This document shows, piece after piece, positions 6,603 to 13,156 of a stretch of DNA of 14,176 nt. Where the stretch lies: NCBI GenBank assembly GCA_947626215.1, contig CANQRJ010000026.1:1-14176 (forward strand). The letters run 5' to 3'. How positions within the stretch are numbered: position 1 is the stretch's first letter; the number at the start of each line of letters is the position of its first letter. This DNA comes from an uncultured Bacilli bacterium. GTDB lineage: Bacteria > Bacillota_I > Bacilli_A > RF39 > UBA660. The position numbers and the translations under genes were made by a program. The notes under the pieces are model-generated. The model worked only from the letters and a program-made list of their open reading frames with translations, made no database searches and was not told where the DNA came from.

Positions 6603-8444
6603 ATGAAATTAAAGCGATTTAAAGAGGAAAATAAAAAGAAAATAGGAATTATAATATTTACTATAACTTGTATATTGTTAATAAGTGGAGTACTACTTTA
6701 TAGAACATTTGCTATTTTTGAAACAAATGATGAATTTAATATTATTAATGGAACTATAGAAGATGAAGGAAATATTCGTTTTATGGTTTATGTAGATAAT
6801 GAATTACAAAAAAGTGTACCCAATAAAGAAAGTGGTTATTCACTAGACACAAGTACAAGTTATTGTGAAAATGGTGAGGTTGTATCATGGAATGATGAGA
6901 AATGGAGTGTTGAAATAAAAGGAGTAAGTACAACCAAGACAAAATGTTATTTATATTTTAAAGAGATATATGTAGATGAAACATTAAAACAAACAGATGG
7001 AAGTATAGGACCTATTCCAGATTTAGGAAATGGAAGACTTATACCAGTAACAATAAGTAATTCAGAAAAACCAACTGATGTAAATTATGAAGGGGCTTCT
7101 CCAGGAGGCAAAGTAAGAAAAGCAGATATCACAACGAGTTGGTATAGTTATGGTGAACATAGATGGGCCAACGCAATTATTTTAAAGGATGGAGAAGTGG
7201 ATCATTATAAACCTGGAGATGAAATCCAAGAAAGTGCAATTGAATCTTATTTTGTGTGGATTCCCAGATATAAGTATCAATTAAAAGAAAGTGAAAGTAC
7301 TTATAATAGTTACAGTGGAATTAATCAAAACTTGGGAGAAAAAGAGAACAATGATGGTATACCAAATAAAGGGTCAAATAATCCTTATGAAATTATTTTT
7401 GAAACAAAAGATAAAGGGTTATCCACAGGGAATCAACAAGGAGAATATATAACTCATCCTGCATTTGTAGCATTTAATAGCAATGGGATGTGGGTAGGAA
7501 AATTTGAAACAGGATATAATCAAAATAATGATAAAACGAATGTAATGCCAACTAATAGTTGGAATGAATTCAATGCTCGACAAAATATACAAAATCCTTC
7601 AAAAATTATTGTTAAACCAAATGTTTTTAGTTGGAGAGAAATACAAGTAGGTAATGCTTTTTATACAAGCTATAATTATATAAGAGACTTAGAAAGTCAT
7701 ATGATGAAAAATACAGAATGGGGAGCTATATTTTATTTAACATATTCAAAATATGGTACATGTAATGATAATTCATGTACAGAACTAAGAATTAATAATA
7801 GTTTTTTTATTACAGGTTATTCGTCAAGCAAAGATCCAACATGTGGTTATACACAATCAAATGAAACTTGTAATCAATATGAAGCAACTGGATTAAATAA
7901 AGATGGCGTAGTTGGATGGAGTTATTATAATTCAAGTAGTCAAGTAGCAAGTACAACAGGAAATTATTATGGAGTGTTTGATATGTCTGGCGGGTCTGTG
8001 GAATATGTAATGGGCGTGATGCAATCAAACACAGATAATGTCAAACCTGCAACAGGTTCAAATTCAACCAATAATTCAGGATTTAAAGGTCCATATTCAA
8101 ATGAAAATGGAGAAAATACAGAAGGGCTTGAATGGCCAAGTAAAAAATATTATGACTTATATGATAATGATTCTTTAATTTATAGTTACCAAAGAGGAAA
8201 ATTAGGAGATGCGACCAAAGAACTAGGCCCATTTTATTCTATACAATATAGTTACAATACACGACCAGGAGGGATAATCAGTAGTTATTTTGCGGATCTC
8301 TCAAACTTTGGGATAGCAACTTCTCCATGGTTTATACGCGGTGGTACTTATGACCATGGAAGTGAGGCGGGTATAGGAGCTTTTGATGTTAACACCGGTA
8401 CAAAGGTGTACTACGTTAGTTTTCGCATCATTCTAATGCCATAA
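6603..8444 (+). CDS. anchored surface protein with FGE/C-type-lectin-like C-terminus, possible DGR target
   Basis: A 613-residue protein with a lysine-rich N-terminus, one membrane segment at about residues 14-33 and a large external part. Residues 1-125 match the gene at 33 (36 of the first 43 residues identical), ending in TKCYLYF. Residues 215-613 look like the formylglycine-generating-enzyme / C-type lectin fold seen in surface-variable proteins: YFVWIPRYKY at 216-225, WVGKFETGYN at 297-306, WGAIFYLTYSKYG at 373-385, YYGVFDMSGGSVEYVMGV at 455-472, and the end W-F-I-R-G-G ... S-F-R-I-I-L. Cysteine pairs at 387/392 and 414/423 suggest disulfides outside the cell. The last 40 residues are described separately. 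AGAGGTGG sits about 5 bases before the ATG. It is driven by the promoter at 6528 and probably repressed by the divergent XRE protein. Enzymatic FGE activity is not suggested; binding to host glycans or other cells is the likelier role. Confidence 0.8.
   Translation: MKLKRFKEENKKKIGIIIFTITCILLISGVLLYRTFAIFETNDEFNIINGTIEDEGNIRFMVYVDNELQKSVPNKESGYSLDTSTSYCENGEVVSWNDEKWSVEIKGVSTTKTKCYLYFKEIYVDETLKQTDGSIGPIPDLGNGRLIPVTISNSEKPTDVNYEGASPGGKVRKADITTSWYSYGEHRWANAIILKDGEVDHYKPGDEIQESAIESYFVWIPRYKYQLKESESTYNSYSGINQNLGEKENNDGIPNKGSNNPYEIIFETKDKGLSTGNQQGEYITHPAFVAFNSNGMWVGKFETGYNQNNDKTNVMPTNSWNEFNARQNIQNPSKIIVKPNVFSWREIQVGNAFYTSYNYIRDLESHMMKNTEWGAIFYLTYSKYGTCNDNSCTELRINNSFFITGYSSSKDPTCGYTQSNETCNQYEATGLNKDGVVGWSYYNSSSQVASTTGNYYGVFDMSGGSVEYVMGVMQSNTDNVKPATGSNSTNNSGFKGPYSNENGENTEGLEWPSKKYYDLYDNDSLIYSYQRGKLGDATKELGPFYSIQYSYNTRPGGIISSYFADLSNFGIATSPWFIRGGTYDHGSEAGIGAFDVNTGTKVYYVSFRIILMP
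8322..8441 (+). other. variable-region-like 3' end of the surface gene
   Basis: These 40 codons (residues 574-613) read S-P-W-F-I-R-G-G, then a stretch rich in T, Y, D, H, G, S and V, then S-F-R-I-I-L-M-P. That frame of fixed W-F-x-R-G-G and S-F-R around changeable positions is typical of DGR target proteins with a C-type lectin fold. Several inner codons (gac, cat, gat, gtt, aac, tac, tac, gtt) are what adenine mutagenesis of AAC or AAT codons would give. By hand count 53 of these 120 bases are G or C, against 28 of 120 at 6721-6840. No template repeat or reverse transcriptase is in the window, so active diversification is not shown. Confidence 0.4.
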
Positions 8445-8458
8445 ATATTTTAAAAATC

Positions 8459-8487
8459 TAGACATTTATACATATTTATGCTATAAA
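8459..8487 (+). promoter_or_regulatory. promoter in the gap after the surface gene
   Basis: TAGACA (8459-8464), 17 bases, TATAAA (8482-8487), with TGC just before the -10. Start is expected near 8494. The next coding start is over 160 bases away and has its own promoter, so this one probably drives a short RNA. Confidence 0.6.
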
Positions 8488-8493
8488 TTTTGC

Positions 8494-8586
8494 AATTTAT
8501 GAAAATTGTACATTATAAAAAAGCTAGTGATTCCCATCATTAAGAGGAACTTAAAAAAGGAACTAGAGAGCGTACTCTAGTTTTTT
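8494..8586 (+). ncRNA. candidate small RNA of about 95 nt
   Basis: A good promoter (8459-8487) and a strong terminator (8561-8586) enclose about 95 bases with no credible coding frame. The 5' end can fold as a hairpin, TGCAATTT (8491-8498) with AAATTGTA (8503-8510) around ATGA. A segment CTAGT (8524-8528) could pair with ACTAG (8562-8566), which would compete with the terminator stem, so a leader-type attenuator is an alternative. I do not recognise it as tmRNA, 6S, SRP RNA or a known riboswitch. Confidence 0.35.
8561..8586 (+). terminator. strong intrinsic terminator before the unknown gene at 8657
   Basis: AACTAGAG (8561-8568) pairs with CTCTAGTT (8575-8582) around AGCGTA, and a T-run follows to 8586. 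It can end both the surface-gene transcript, 117 bases after its stop, and the candidate small RNA. Confidence 0.85.
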
Positions 8587-8607
8587 CTATTTCTGTATCA
8601 TTTTTTC

Positions 8608-8636
8608 TTGCCTTAATCTCATAAATTTTATATAAT
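8608..8636 (+). promoter_or_regulatory. promoter for the unknown gene at 8657
   Basis: TTGCCT (8608-8613), 17 bases, then a perfect TATAAT (8631-8636). The start would be near 8643, at the edge of the CGGAGG ribosome site, so the leader is very short. Confidence 0.65.
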
Positions 8637-8656
8637 TTTTCTCGGAGGCCAAAAAT

Positions 8657-9190
8657 ATGTTGACAGAAATTTTAGAACTTTTAAAACAAAATGGTGAAGT
8701 AGATATTCATTTTCCAATGGAAGAAAGAAAAACTATTTCTTCCATAAAATTGATTAACTTTGAAAATCATTTACTTATTTGTTGGGAAAAATTAAATAAT
8801 TCAATACTTGATACTTCTAATTTTTCACTTAGTAAATTACTTTTAAGTGTGATTAAAGATGATCCTATTATGATTACTAGTAATGGTAACAAATCTTCTA
8901 ATAAAGAGGAAGATATATATAATGAATTTTATTATCTTATTAGTTCGATGTTAGATAATATATTAACTCATCATATAAATTTATTAGAATCTGAAGATAT
9001 TGTAGATATTTTATCTGATGTGGCTAAACCTTATCAAAAAGGAATTGATAAATCTTATACTTTTAAAGAGATTTTATTAAGACTACAGTTTAAACTTCGC
9101 GCGGCTCAGTTAAAATATGATTGCTATCAAGTAGACAAACATCAAACAGAAGAATTAAGAAAATCAAAAAAGAACTTACTGTTAAAATAA
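8657..9190 (+). CDS. unknown soluble protein, 177 residues
   Basis: I do not recognise a family. The protein has no signal peptide or membrane segment and is probably cytoplasmic. It is rich in leucine, isoleucine and charged residues; the C-terminal third (about 125-177) looks helical and basic, with FKEILLRLQFKLRAAQLKYDCY followed by a lysine-rich end. The start is secure: CGGAGG ends 8 bases before the ATG and a good promoter lies directly upstream. It stands alone between two terminators, with its own promoter, and the next gene is convergent. Base use matches the neighbours, so recent transfer is not suggested. Confidence 0.8.
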   Translation: MLTEILELLKQNGEVDIHFPMEERKTISSIKLINFENHLLICWEKLNNSILDTSNFSLSKLLLSVIKDDPIMITSNGNKSSNKEEDIYNEFYYLISSMLDNILTHHINLLESEDIVDILSDVAKPYQKGIDKSYTFKEILLRLQFKLRAAQLKYDCYQVDKHQTEELRKSKKNLLLK

Positions 9191-9203
9191 GTTCTCTTTT
9201 TTT
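9165..9203. terminator. bidirectional intrinsic terminator
   Basis: AGAACTTA (9171-9178) pairs with TAAGTTCT (9188-9195) around a 9-base loop. A T-run lies at 9197-9203 for the plus strand and an A-run at 9165-9170 supplies the U-run for the minus strand. It therefore serves both the 8657 gene and the convergent DUF378 gene. The stop codon of the 8657 gene forms the first bases of the 3' arm. Confidence 0.85.
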
Positions 9204-9411
9204 ATTCCATTGGATGATTATCGATATGATGGAATAAAATACCAATACTAACTAGTCCACTTACGCCAACTAAAGTATAAATGACTTTAGAAATAATAGA
9301 ACCAGCTTCGAATATTGTATCCACTAAATTGAAATCAAATAATCCAATGAGTCCCCAGTTAATTGCCCCAATAATGACAAAAACAAGACAAATTTTAAAT
9401 ATAATTTCCAT
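9202..9411 (-). CDS. DUF378 (YuzA-like) small membrane protein
   Basis: A 69-residue protein with two membrane segments: about residues 3-25, containing the family signature GAINWGLIGLFDFNLV, and about 38-59 (VIYTLVGVSGLVSIGILF). A short histidine-containing tail follows. This matches the DUF378 family, found widely in Bacillota and of unknown function. The ATG at 9411 is preferred: AAAGGA lies 8 bases upstream of it, whereas the in-frame ATG three codons earlier directly abuts that site. It is convergent with the unknown gene at 8657 and shares its terminator. No convincing promoter was found in the 90 bases upstream. Confidence 0.88.
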   Translation of the reverse strand: MEIIFKICLVFVIIGAINWGLIGLFDFNLVDTIFEAGSIISKVIYTLVGVSGLVSIGILFHHIDNHPME

Positions 9412-9457
9412 TTTCCTCATCCTTTCACTTATAGTATGTAAAATTTTTTAAATATTA

Positions 9458-9486
9458 TTCATAAATTAAACAATTCAAAATATAGT
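9458..9486 (+). promoter_or_regulatory. possible promoter for the lipoprotein gene
   Basis: TTCATA (9458-9463), 17 bases, TATAGT (9481-9486). Both hexamers are imperfect. The position suits the gene start at 9513 with a start near 9493, close to the AAAAGGA ribosome site. Confidence 0.4.
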
Positions 9487-9512
9487 TAAATAGAAAAGGA
9501 ATGATGTGGAGC

Positions 9513-10595
9513 ATGAAAAAAATATTTGTAGTATTCTTAAGCATCCTTTTATGTTTAACAGGATGTGGAAAGAAAAGTAAGGAAAATGTTATAAAAGATT
9601 TTACTGCCAAAGTAAATGACACGACAAGTTATACTTTGAAAGGAAATATGGAAATTTATGCCGATGAAGAAACTTTTACCTATAGTTTAGAAGTCGATTT
9701 TATGAAAGATGCTTATTACAAAGTTACAATGGTCAACCAAACAAATAATCATGAACAAATTATTTTACGAAATCAAGATGCCGTATATGTGATAACCCCT
9801 TCTTTAAATAAAAGTTTTAAATTTCAAAGTGAATGGCCAGATAATTCTTCCCAAAGTTATTTATTAAAAGCGATTGTAACCGATATGAATAATGATTCTG
9901 AAAGTTCTGTAGAAGAAGTCGATGGAGATTTTGTAGTAAAATCAAATGTTCATTATCCGAATAATCCAGAGTTAAAATATCAAAAAGTAACCATTGATAA
10001 AGACAACAATATTAAAAAAACAGAAGTATATGATGAAAAAGATCAATTAAAAATGAAAGTAACATTTATGAGTATTGATTATAAAGCTAGTTTAAAAGAA
10101 GACGATTTTAAATTAGAAGATTATGTAAAAGAACCAGAAAAGAATAAAGAGGAAAATTGTACAGGAGAATCTTGTAAAAATACAGAAAATAAATGTGAAG
10201 GAACGAATTGTACTACGAAGAAAGAAGAAAAAGAAACAGGTTCTATGGAAAACATCTTATACCCATTATATATACCAAGCAATACGTACTTAGAAAAAAG
10301 TGATAAAGTAAGTACTGAAGTAGGAGATCGAATCATTCTTACCTTTGGTGGAGACAAAAACTTTGTACTTGTAGAAGAAAAAGTATTTGCAAGTGACGAG
10401 TTTGAAGTAATTCCTGTTTATGGAGATCCATTAATTGTAAATGATACCATTGGAGCTTTAGGGGCCAATTCACTATCTTGGACCAAAGATAATATTAGCT
10501 ATTATTTAGCAGGAAATGACTTGACAACAAGCGAATTACTATCTATTGGAAGTAGTATTGGTTATAATAATCAAACAGTGAGCAAAGAGAAATAA
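9513..10595 (+). CDS. YdcC/GerS-like lipoprotein with LolA-type and DUF4367-like domains
   Basis: A 360-residue lipoprotein. The signal peptide ends in the lipobox LTGC, so Cys18 would be lipidated and the protein held on the outer face of the membrane. Residues of about 30-205 resemble the LolA-like fold of Bacillus YdcC and clostridial GerS; the stretch IILRNQDAVYVITPSLNKSF followed by KFQSEWPDNSSQSYLL is nearly diagnostic. A polar linker then carries four cysteines (216, 221, 228, 233) as two CX4C pairs. From about residue 245 to the end lies a domain similar to DUF4367 (VGDRIILTFGGDKNFVLVEE ... NSLSWTKDNISYYLAGNDL). The ATG at 9513 gives a clean signal peptide; in-frame ATGs at 9501 and 9504 sit too close to AAAAGGA. 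GerS acts in spore germination, but whether this organism sporulates cannot be told from here. Confidence 0.85.
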   Translation: MKKIFVVFLSILLCLTGCGKKSKENVIKDFTAKVNDTTSYTLKGNMEIYADEETFTYSLEVDFMKDAYYKVTMVNQTNNHEQIILRNQDAVYVITPSLNKSFKFQSEWPDNSSQSYLLKAIVTDMNNDSESSVEEVDGDFVVKSNVHYPNNPELKYQKVTIDKDNNIKKTEVYDEKDQLKMKVTFMSIDYKASLKEDDFKLEDYVKEPEKNKEENCTGESCKNTENKCEGTNCTTKKEEKETGSMENILYPLYIPSNTYLEKSDKVSTEVGDRIILTFGGDKNFVLVEEKVFASDEFEVIPVYGDPLIVNDTIGALGANSLSWTKDNISYYLAGNDLTTSELLSIGSSIGYNNQTVSKEK

Positions 10596-10610
10596 TTTTT
10601 CTCTTTTTTT
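10584..10610 (+). terminator. intrinsic terminator after the lipoprotein gene
   Basis: AAAGAGAAA (10584-10592) pairs with TTTCTCTTT (10598-10606) and the T-run continues to 10610. The stop codon occupies the loop, so the last three sense codons form the 5' arm. Confidence 0.85.
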
Positions 10611-10649
10611 ATGAATGATTGCAAATGTCTACTCATTTTAGAAAAAAAA

Positions 10650-10658
10650 TGCTACAAT
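10650..10658 (+). promoter_or_regulatory. extended -10 promoter for the gene at 10680
   Basis: TGC followed by TACAAT (10653-10658), after a run of eight A bases. No good -35 is seen. Start is expected near 10665, which places the coding start at 10680 and rules out the in-frame ATG at 10611. Confidence 0.6.
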
Positions 10659-10679
10659 ATGATTAGGGTAGTGAAGTAT

Positions 10680-11309
10680 ATGATTTATTTTAACAAACAA
10701 AAATATGAAATCAATCTAAATAATGAAAATTATCATTTAATTGATAAAGATACAAAACAAGTAAAAATCAGTTGTTTTACAGATCTAATTCAATTAGATG
10801 AAGATGAATGGTTATATATTAAGGAAGTTTCTGAAAATAAAAAAACTTTTTTTCATGAAGAAAATGGAAAAATTTTATTTCAAATGAATAAATGTTTAAC
10901 TCAAATAATGTTAATAGGAGAAGATGTGATTTATTTAAGAAATACAGAAGGCAAAACATTATATAATAAAAGTACGTATGAATCTTTTTATTTGAATAAA
11001 AACTTTGGAGTAGAAATGTGCACTTTTATAGGCCATCCTTATTTAGAAATCGAAATACCTGAAGAAGAAGATAATGTTTTAATTGGTTTAGATTATCATG
11101 ATTTTTCTATATTATATATATTTAGTAATCGTTTTCAAAAAGAAATTTCTTCATTTAAAGGGATGGAAGGCAAATCGTTAGAAGATTTAATCAACTATTA
11201 TTTGAATGAATTTTTACCTCTTTTTTTAGAACGTGCCGAGATAAATAAAAACAATATGGTTTTAAAAAAATTATTTCGGTATGATTCTTTAGAAAATAAA
11301 ATAGATTGA
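10680..11309 (+). CDS. unknown protein, 209 residues
   Basis: I do not recognise this family. There is no signal peptide or membrane segment, so it is probably cytoplasmic. The first half is rich in short polar beta-like segments (MIYFNKQKYEINLNNENYHLID, DEWLYIKEVSENKKTFFHEENGKILFQM), and an acidic stretch (EIPEEEDN) precedes a more hydrophobic segment. The last 60 residues look helical. The open frame extends back to 10611, but that start lies in the T-run of the preceding terminator and upstream of the promoter, so the ATG at 10680 is chosen; the ribosome site (AGGG at 10665-10668) is weak and 11 bases away. The gene ends in TGA, the only such stop among the intact genes here. The next gene's -35 overlaps this stop. 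Confidence 0.75.
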   Translation: MIYFNKQKYEINLNNENYHLIDKDTKQVKISCFTDLIQLDEDEWLYIKEVSENKKTFFHEENGKILFQMNKCLTQIMLIGEDVIYLRNTEGKTLYNKSTYESFYLNKNFGVEMCTFIGHPYLEIEIPEEEDNVLIGLDYHDFSILYIFSNRFQKEISSFKGMEGKSLEDLINYYLNEFLPLFLERAEINKNNMVLKKLFRYDSLENKID

Positions 11310-11334
11310 AAAAGCCTAAAATATTTTATATAAT
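11306..11334 (+). promoter_or_regulatory. promoter for the gene at 11352
   Basis: TTGAAA (11306-11311), 17 bases, perfect TATAAT (11329-11334). The -35 overlaps the stop codon of the preceding gene. The expected start, near 11341, coincides with the first base of the GAGGTGGG ribosome site, so the leader is about 11 bases. Confidence 0.7.
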
Positions 11335-11351
11335 ACTTACGAGGTGGGAAA

Positions 11352-11855
11352 ATGACAAAAAAAAGAAATTATCAGACAGAAGAACAAAAGGAGTTAATAA
11401 AATTTGCAATCGTTTTAGTAGTTGTCATTGCATTTGTCATTGCGTTTTATTTTATAAGTAAGGTCTTTATTAAAAAAGAAGCGCCAGAGTATTCTTATCA
11501 AACAGGAGAAGTAAGTACCGATGTTGTAATTGTAGGAACGATGCTTCAAAAACCAGAAAATGAATACTATGTTTTAGCTTATGATTATGACAGTGATTTT
11601 GCTCCAAGTTATAATGTATATGCAAGTTATTATAAAAGTAATCAAGAAAATGCTTTAAAAATTTATCACTTAAATTTAAAAAACGTTATGAATCAAAATT
11701 ATTATGTTACTGAAAATAGTAATCCAAATGCCAAAAATATAAAAGACTTACGAATGATAGATGGAACTTTGATTAAAATAAAAAATGGAAAAATAACAAA
11801 ATACTTAGAAGGAATTGAAAATATTTCTAAAGAATTAAAAGTGAGTGAAAAGTAG
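11352..11855 (+). CDS. single-pass extracytoplasmic protein, possibly thioredoxin-like
   Basis: A 167-residue protein with a basic N-terminus, one membrane segment at about residues 16-37 and an external domain. The domain has YYVLAYDYDSD (72-82), an alternating strand (KIYHLNLKNV) and, near the end, DGTLIKIKNGKITKYLEG (137-154). The last segment resembles the strand-turn-strand at the end of thioredoxin folds, where a proline usually precedes TL; here it is GTL. No CXXC is present, and the protein contains no cysteine at all, so redox activity is unlikely. The family assignment is tentative. GAGGTGGG ends 3 bases before the ATG. The gene has its own promoter and terminator and lies before a secreted-type protease gene. 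Confidence 0.78.
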   Translation: MTKKRNYQTEEQKELIKFAIVLVVVIAFVIAFYFISKVFIKKEAPEYSYQTGEVSTDVVIVGTMLQKPENEYYVLAYDYDSDFAPSYNVYASYYKSNQENALKIYHLNLKNVMNQNYYVTENSNPNAKNIKDLRMIDGTLIKIKNGKITKYLEGIENISKELKVSEK

Positions 11856-11870
11856 AAATACTTTTCTTTT
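11847..11870 (+). terminator. intrinsic terminator with GAAA tetraloop
   Basis: GAAAAGTA (11847-11854) pairs with TACTTTTC (11859-11866) around a GAAA loop. The T-run after it is short and interrupted. The stop codon straddles stem and loop, and the next gene's -35 begins right behind the hairpin. Confidence 0.65.
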
Positions 11871-11895
11871 CATTTTCAAAAAAATATGCTAAGAT
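11867..11895 (+). promoter_or_regulatory. promoter for the S41 protease gene
   Basis: TTTTCA (11867-11872), 17 bases, TAAGAT (11890-11895), with TGC directly before the -10. The A-tract plus TGC pattern matches the promoters at 2344 and 10650. Confidence 0.6.
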
Positions 11896-11917
11896 TAGTC
11901 TATAAGGTCGTGATAAG

Positions 11918-13090
11918 ATGAAAGAGAAAAAAACAAATTCCTTTTCTTTAAAAGGAGTATGTATCATTATATTTATAACTGCAATTGTTACTAGTTTAAC
12001 AACGGGTTTAATTATTTATAATAATAGTAAGATTGTACTCGGTTCGGCGAGTATCAAAGATGATGATGCTTTAAGAGAATTTTTAAAAGTTTATAATGGA
12101 TTAAAAGAAGACTATTATGAGGATATTGATCGAAGTAAAATGATTGATGTTGCAATTGCTGCCATGTTAAATTATTTAGGGGAAGATTATTCTACTTATA
12201 TGGATCAATATGAAACCGATAATTTAGCCGATCGATTAAGTGGCAAATTTGATGGAATTGGGATATCTATTAATAATGGAAGAGAAATAGTAGATGTTTA
12301 TAAAGACACACCTGCTTATAGGTCTGGTTTACAAAGCGGTGATATTTTAGTTATGATTAATGGGAGCTCTACAGAAGGACTCACACAATCTCAAGTAGCC
12401 AATTTAATTAATAAAAATGGTGAAAATGAATTAGTGATTCAAAGAAATGAAGAAAATATGACTTTCCATGTGAAGGCTGAGAAAATTAATACGCCTTTAA
12501 CTCATGAGTTAATAGAATGGGAAAATCATAAAATTGGCTATATCGAAATTGAATCATTTACGAATACGGTAGGAGAAGAATTTAAAAAAAGTTTACAAGA
12601 TTTAGAAGAACAAGATATGGAAAGTTTAATGATTGATATGCGTAATAACTCAGGAGGTTATTTAAAAGGAGCTACAGAAATCGCTAAATTATTTTTAAAA
12701 CCTGGTATGACTATGTATAGTTTAGAAAGTAAAGAAAAAACTGAAAAGTTTGAGGATGATACGGAAGAACATCGAGATTATGATGTCGCGATTTTGGTGA
12801 ACGAAAACTCTGCTAGTGCAAGTGAAGTATTAACCGCGGCTTTAAAAGATAATTTGAACCATGTTTTTGTAGTAGGTAACACCACTTTTGGAAAGGGAAA
12901 AGTTCAACAAACAAAAAGTTTAGAAGATGGAAGTATGGTAAAATATACTACGGCTCGTTGGTTAAGACCTAATGGAAGTTGTATTGATGGTGTAGGGATT
13001 ACGCCTGATTATGAGATTGATTTAGAACAAAACGAAGAAGGAATATGGGTAGATACACAGTTTAATAAAGCCTTAGAACTATTAAGTTAG
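11918..13090 (+). CDS. S41-family carboxy-terminal processing protease (Ctp)
   Basis: A serine protease that acts outside the membrane and trims or degrades proteins from their C-termini. A basic N-terminus and one membrane segment (about residues 12-34) anchor it. A PDZ domain spans about 108-190, including GDILVMINGSST. The catalytic domain follows: MIDMRNNSGGYLKGATEIAK (238-257), the nucleophile in SASASE (298-303, Ser300 likely), and GNTTFGKGKVQQ with Lys326 and Gln330. TTARWLRPNG and GVGITPDYEI are also typical. The 390 residues match the shorter CtpB-like forms; the peptidoglycan-binding C-terminal domain found in some homologues is absent. AAGG lies about 9 bases before the ATG. The gene has its own promoter and terminator. 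In Bacillus, CtpB acts in sporulation signalling, but similar proteases have general envelope roles, so the exact orthologue is left open. Confidence 0.94.
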   Translation: MKEKKTNSFSLKGVCIIIFITAIVTSLTTGLIIYNNSKIVLGSASIKDDDALREFLKVYNGLKEDYYEDIDRSKMIDVAIAAMLNYLGEDYSTYMDQYETDNLADRLSGKFDGIGISINNGREIVDVYKDTPAYRSGLQSGDILVMINGSSTEGLTQSQVANLINKNGENELVIQRNEENMTFHVKAEKINTPLTHELIEWENHKIGYIEIESFTNTVGEEFKKSLQDLEEQDMESLMIDMRNNSGGYLKGATEIAKLFLKPGMTMYSLESKEKTEKFEDDTEEHRDYDVAILVNENSASASEVLTAALKDNLNHVFVVGNTTFGKGKVQQTKSLEDGSMVKYTTARWLRPNGSCIDGVGITPDYEIDLEQNEEGIWVDTQFNKALELLS

Positions 13091-13100
13091 TTCTTTTTTT
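13075..13100 (+). terminator. intrinsic terminator after the S41 protease
   Basis: AGAACTA (13075-13081) pairs with TAGTTCT (13088-13094) around a 6-base loop, with T bases to 13100. The stop codon TAG forms the first bases of the 3' arm. Confidence 0.8.
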
Positions 13101-13101
13101 C

Positions 13102-13130
13102 TTTATAAATAGAGAGAAATTATGTATAAT
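13102..13130 (+). promoter_or_regulatory. promoter for the DUF402 gene
   Basis: TTTATA (13102-13107), 17 bases, perfect TATAAT (13125-13130). It follows immediately after the protease terminator and would start near 13137. Confidence 0.6.
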
Positions 13131-13156
13131 ATACAAAGAGAAAGAAGTTTTTGAAA

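Noticed and set aside
7810..8028. Minus-strand open frame of 72 codons inside the surface gene
   Set aside because: Low-complexity, leucine- and tyrosine-rich translation opposite a gene with clear domain motifs; no ribosome site.
8499..8543. Short frame ATG AAA ATT GTA ... TAA of 14 codons in the gap after the surface gene
   Set aside because: It has no ribosome site and its start lies in the loop of a potential hairpin.
8520..8590. T-box riboswitch before the gene at 8657
   Set aside because: The conserved TGGNACCGCG segment and specifier-loop features are missing, and the 8657 gene is not a recognisable amino-acid gene with its own promoter downstream of the terminator.
8445..8656. Possible DGR template repeat next to the variable-region-like segment
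   Set aside because: No stretch in this gap aligns with 8322-8441, allowing for changes at A positions, and no reverse transcriptase is present in the window.
9421..9500. Minus-strand promoter for the DUF378 gene (TATAAG near 9429-9434)
   Set aside because: A start from this -10 would fall on or after the ribosome site, and other candidates have poor spacing.
10121..10357. Minus-strand open frame of 78 codons inside the lipoprotein gene
   Set aside because: Opposite the cysteine linker and C-terminal domain of a well-supported gene; no independent evidence.
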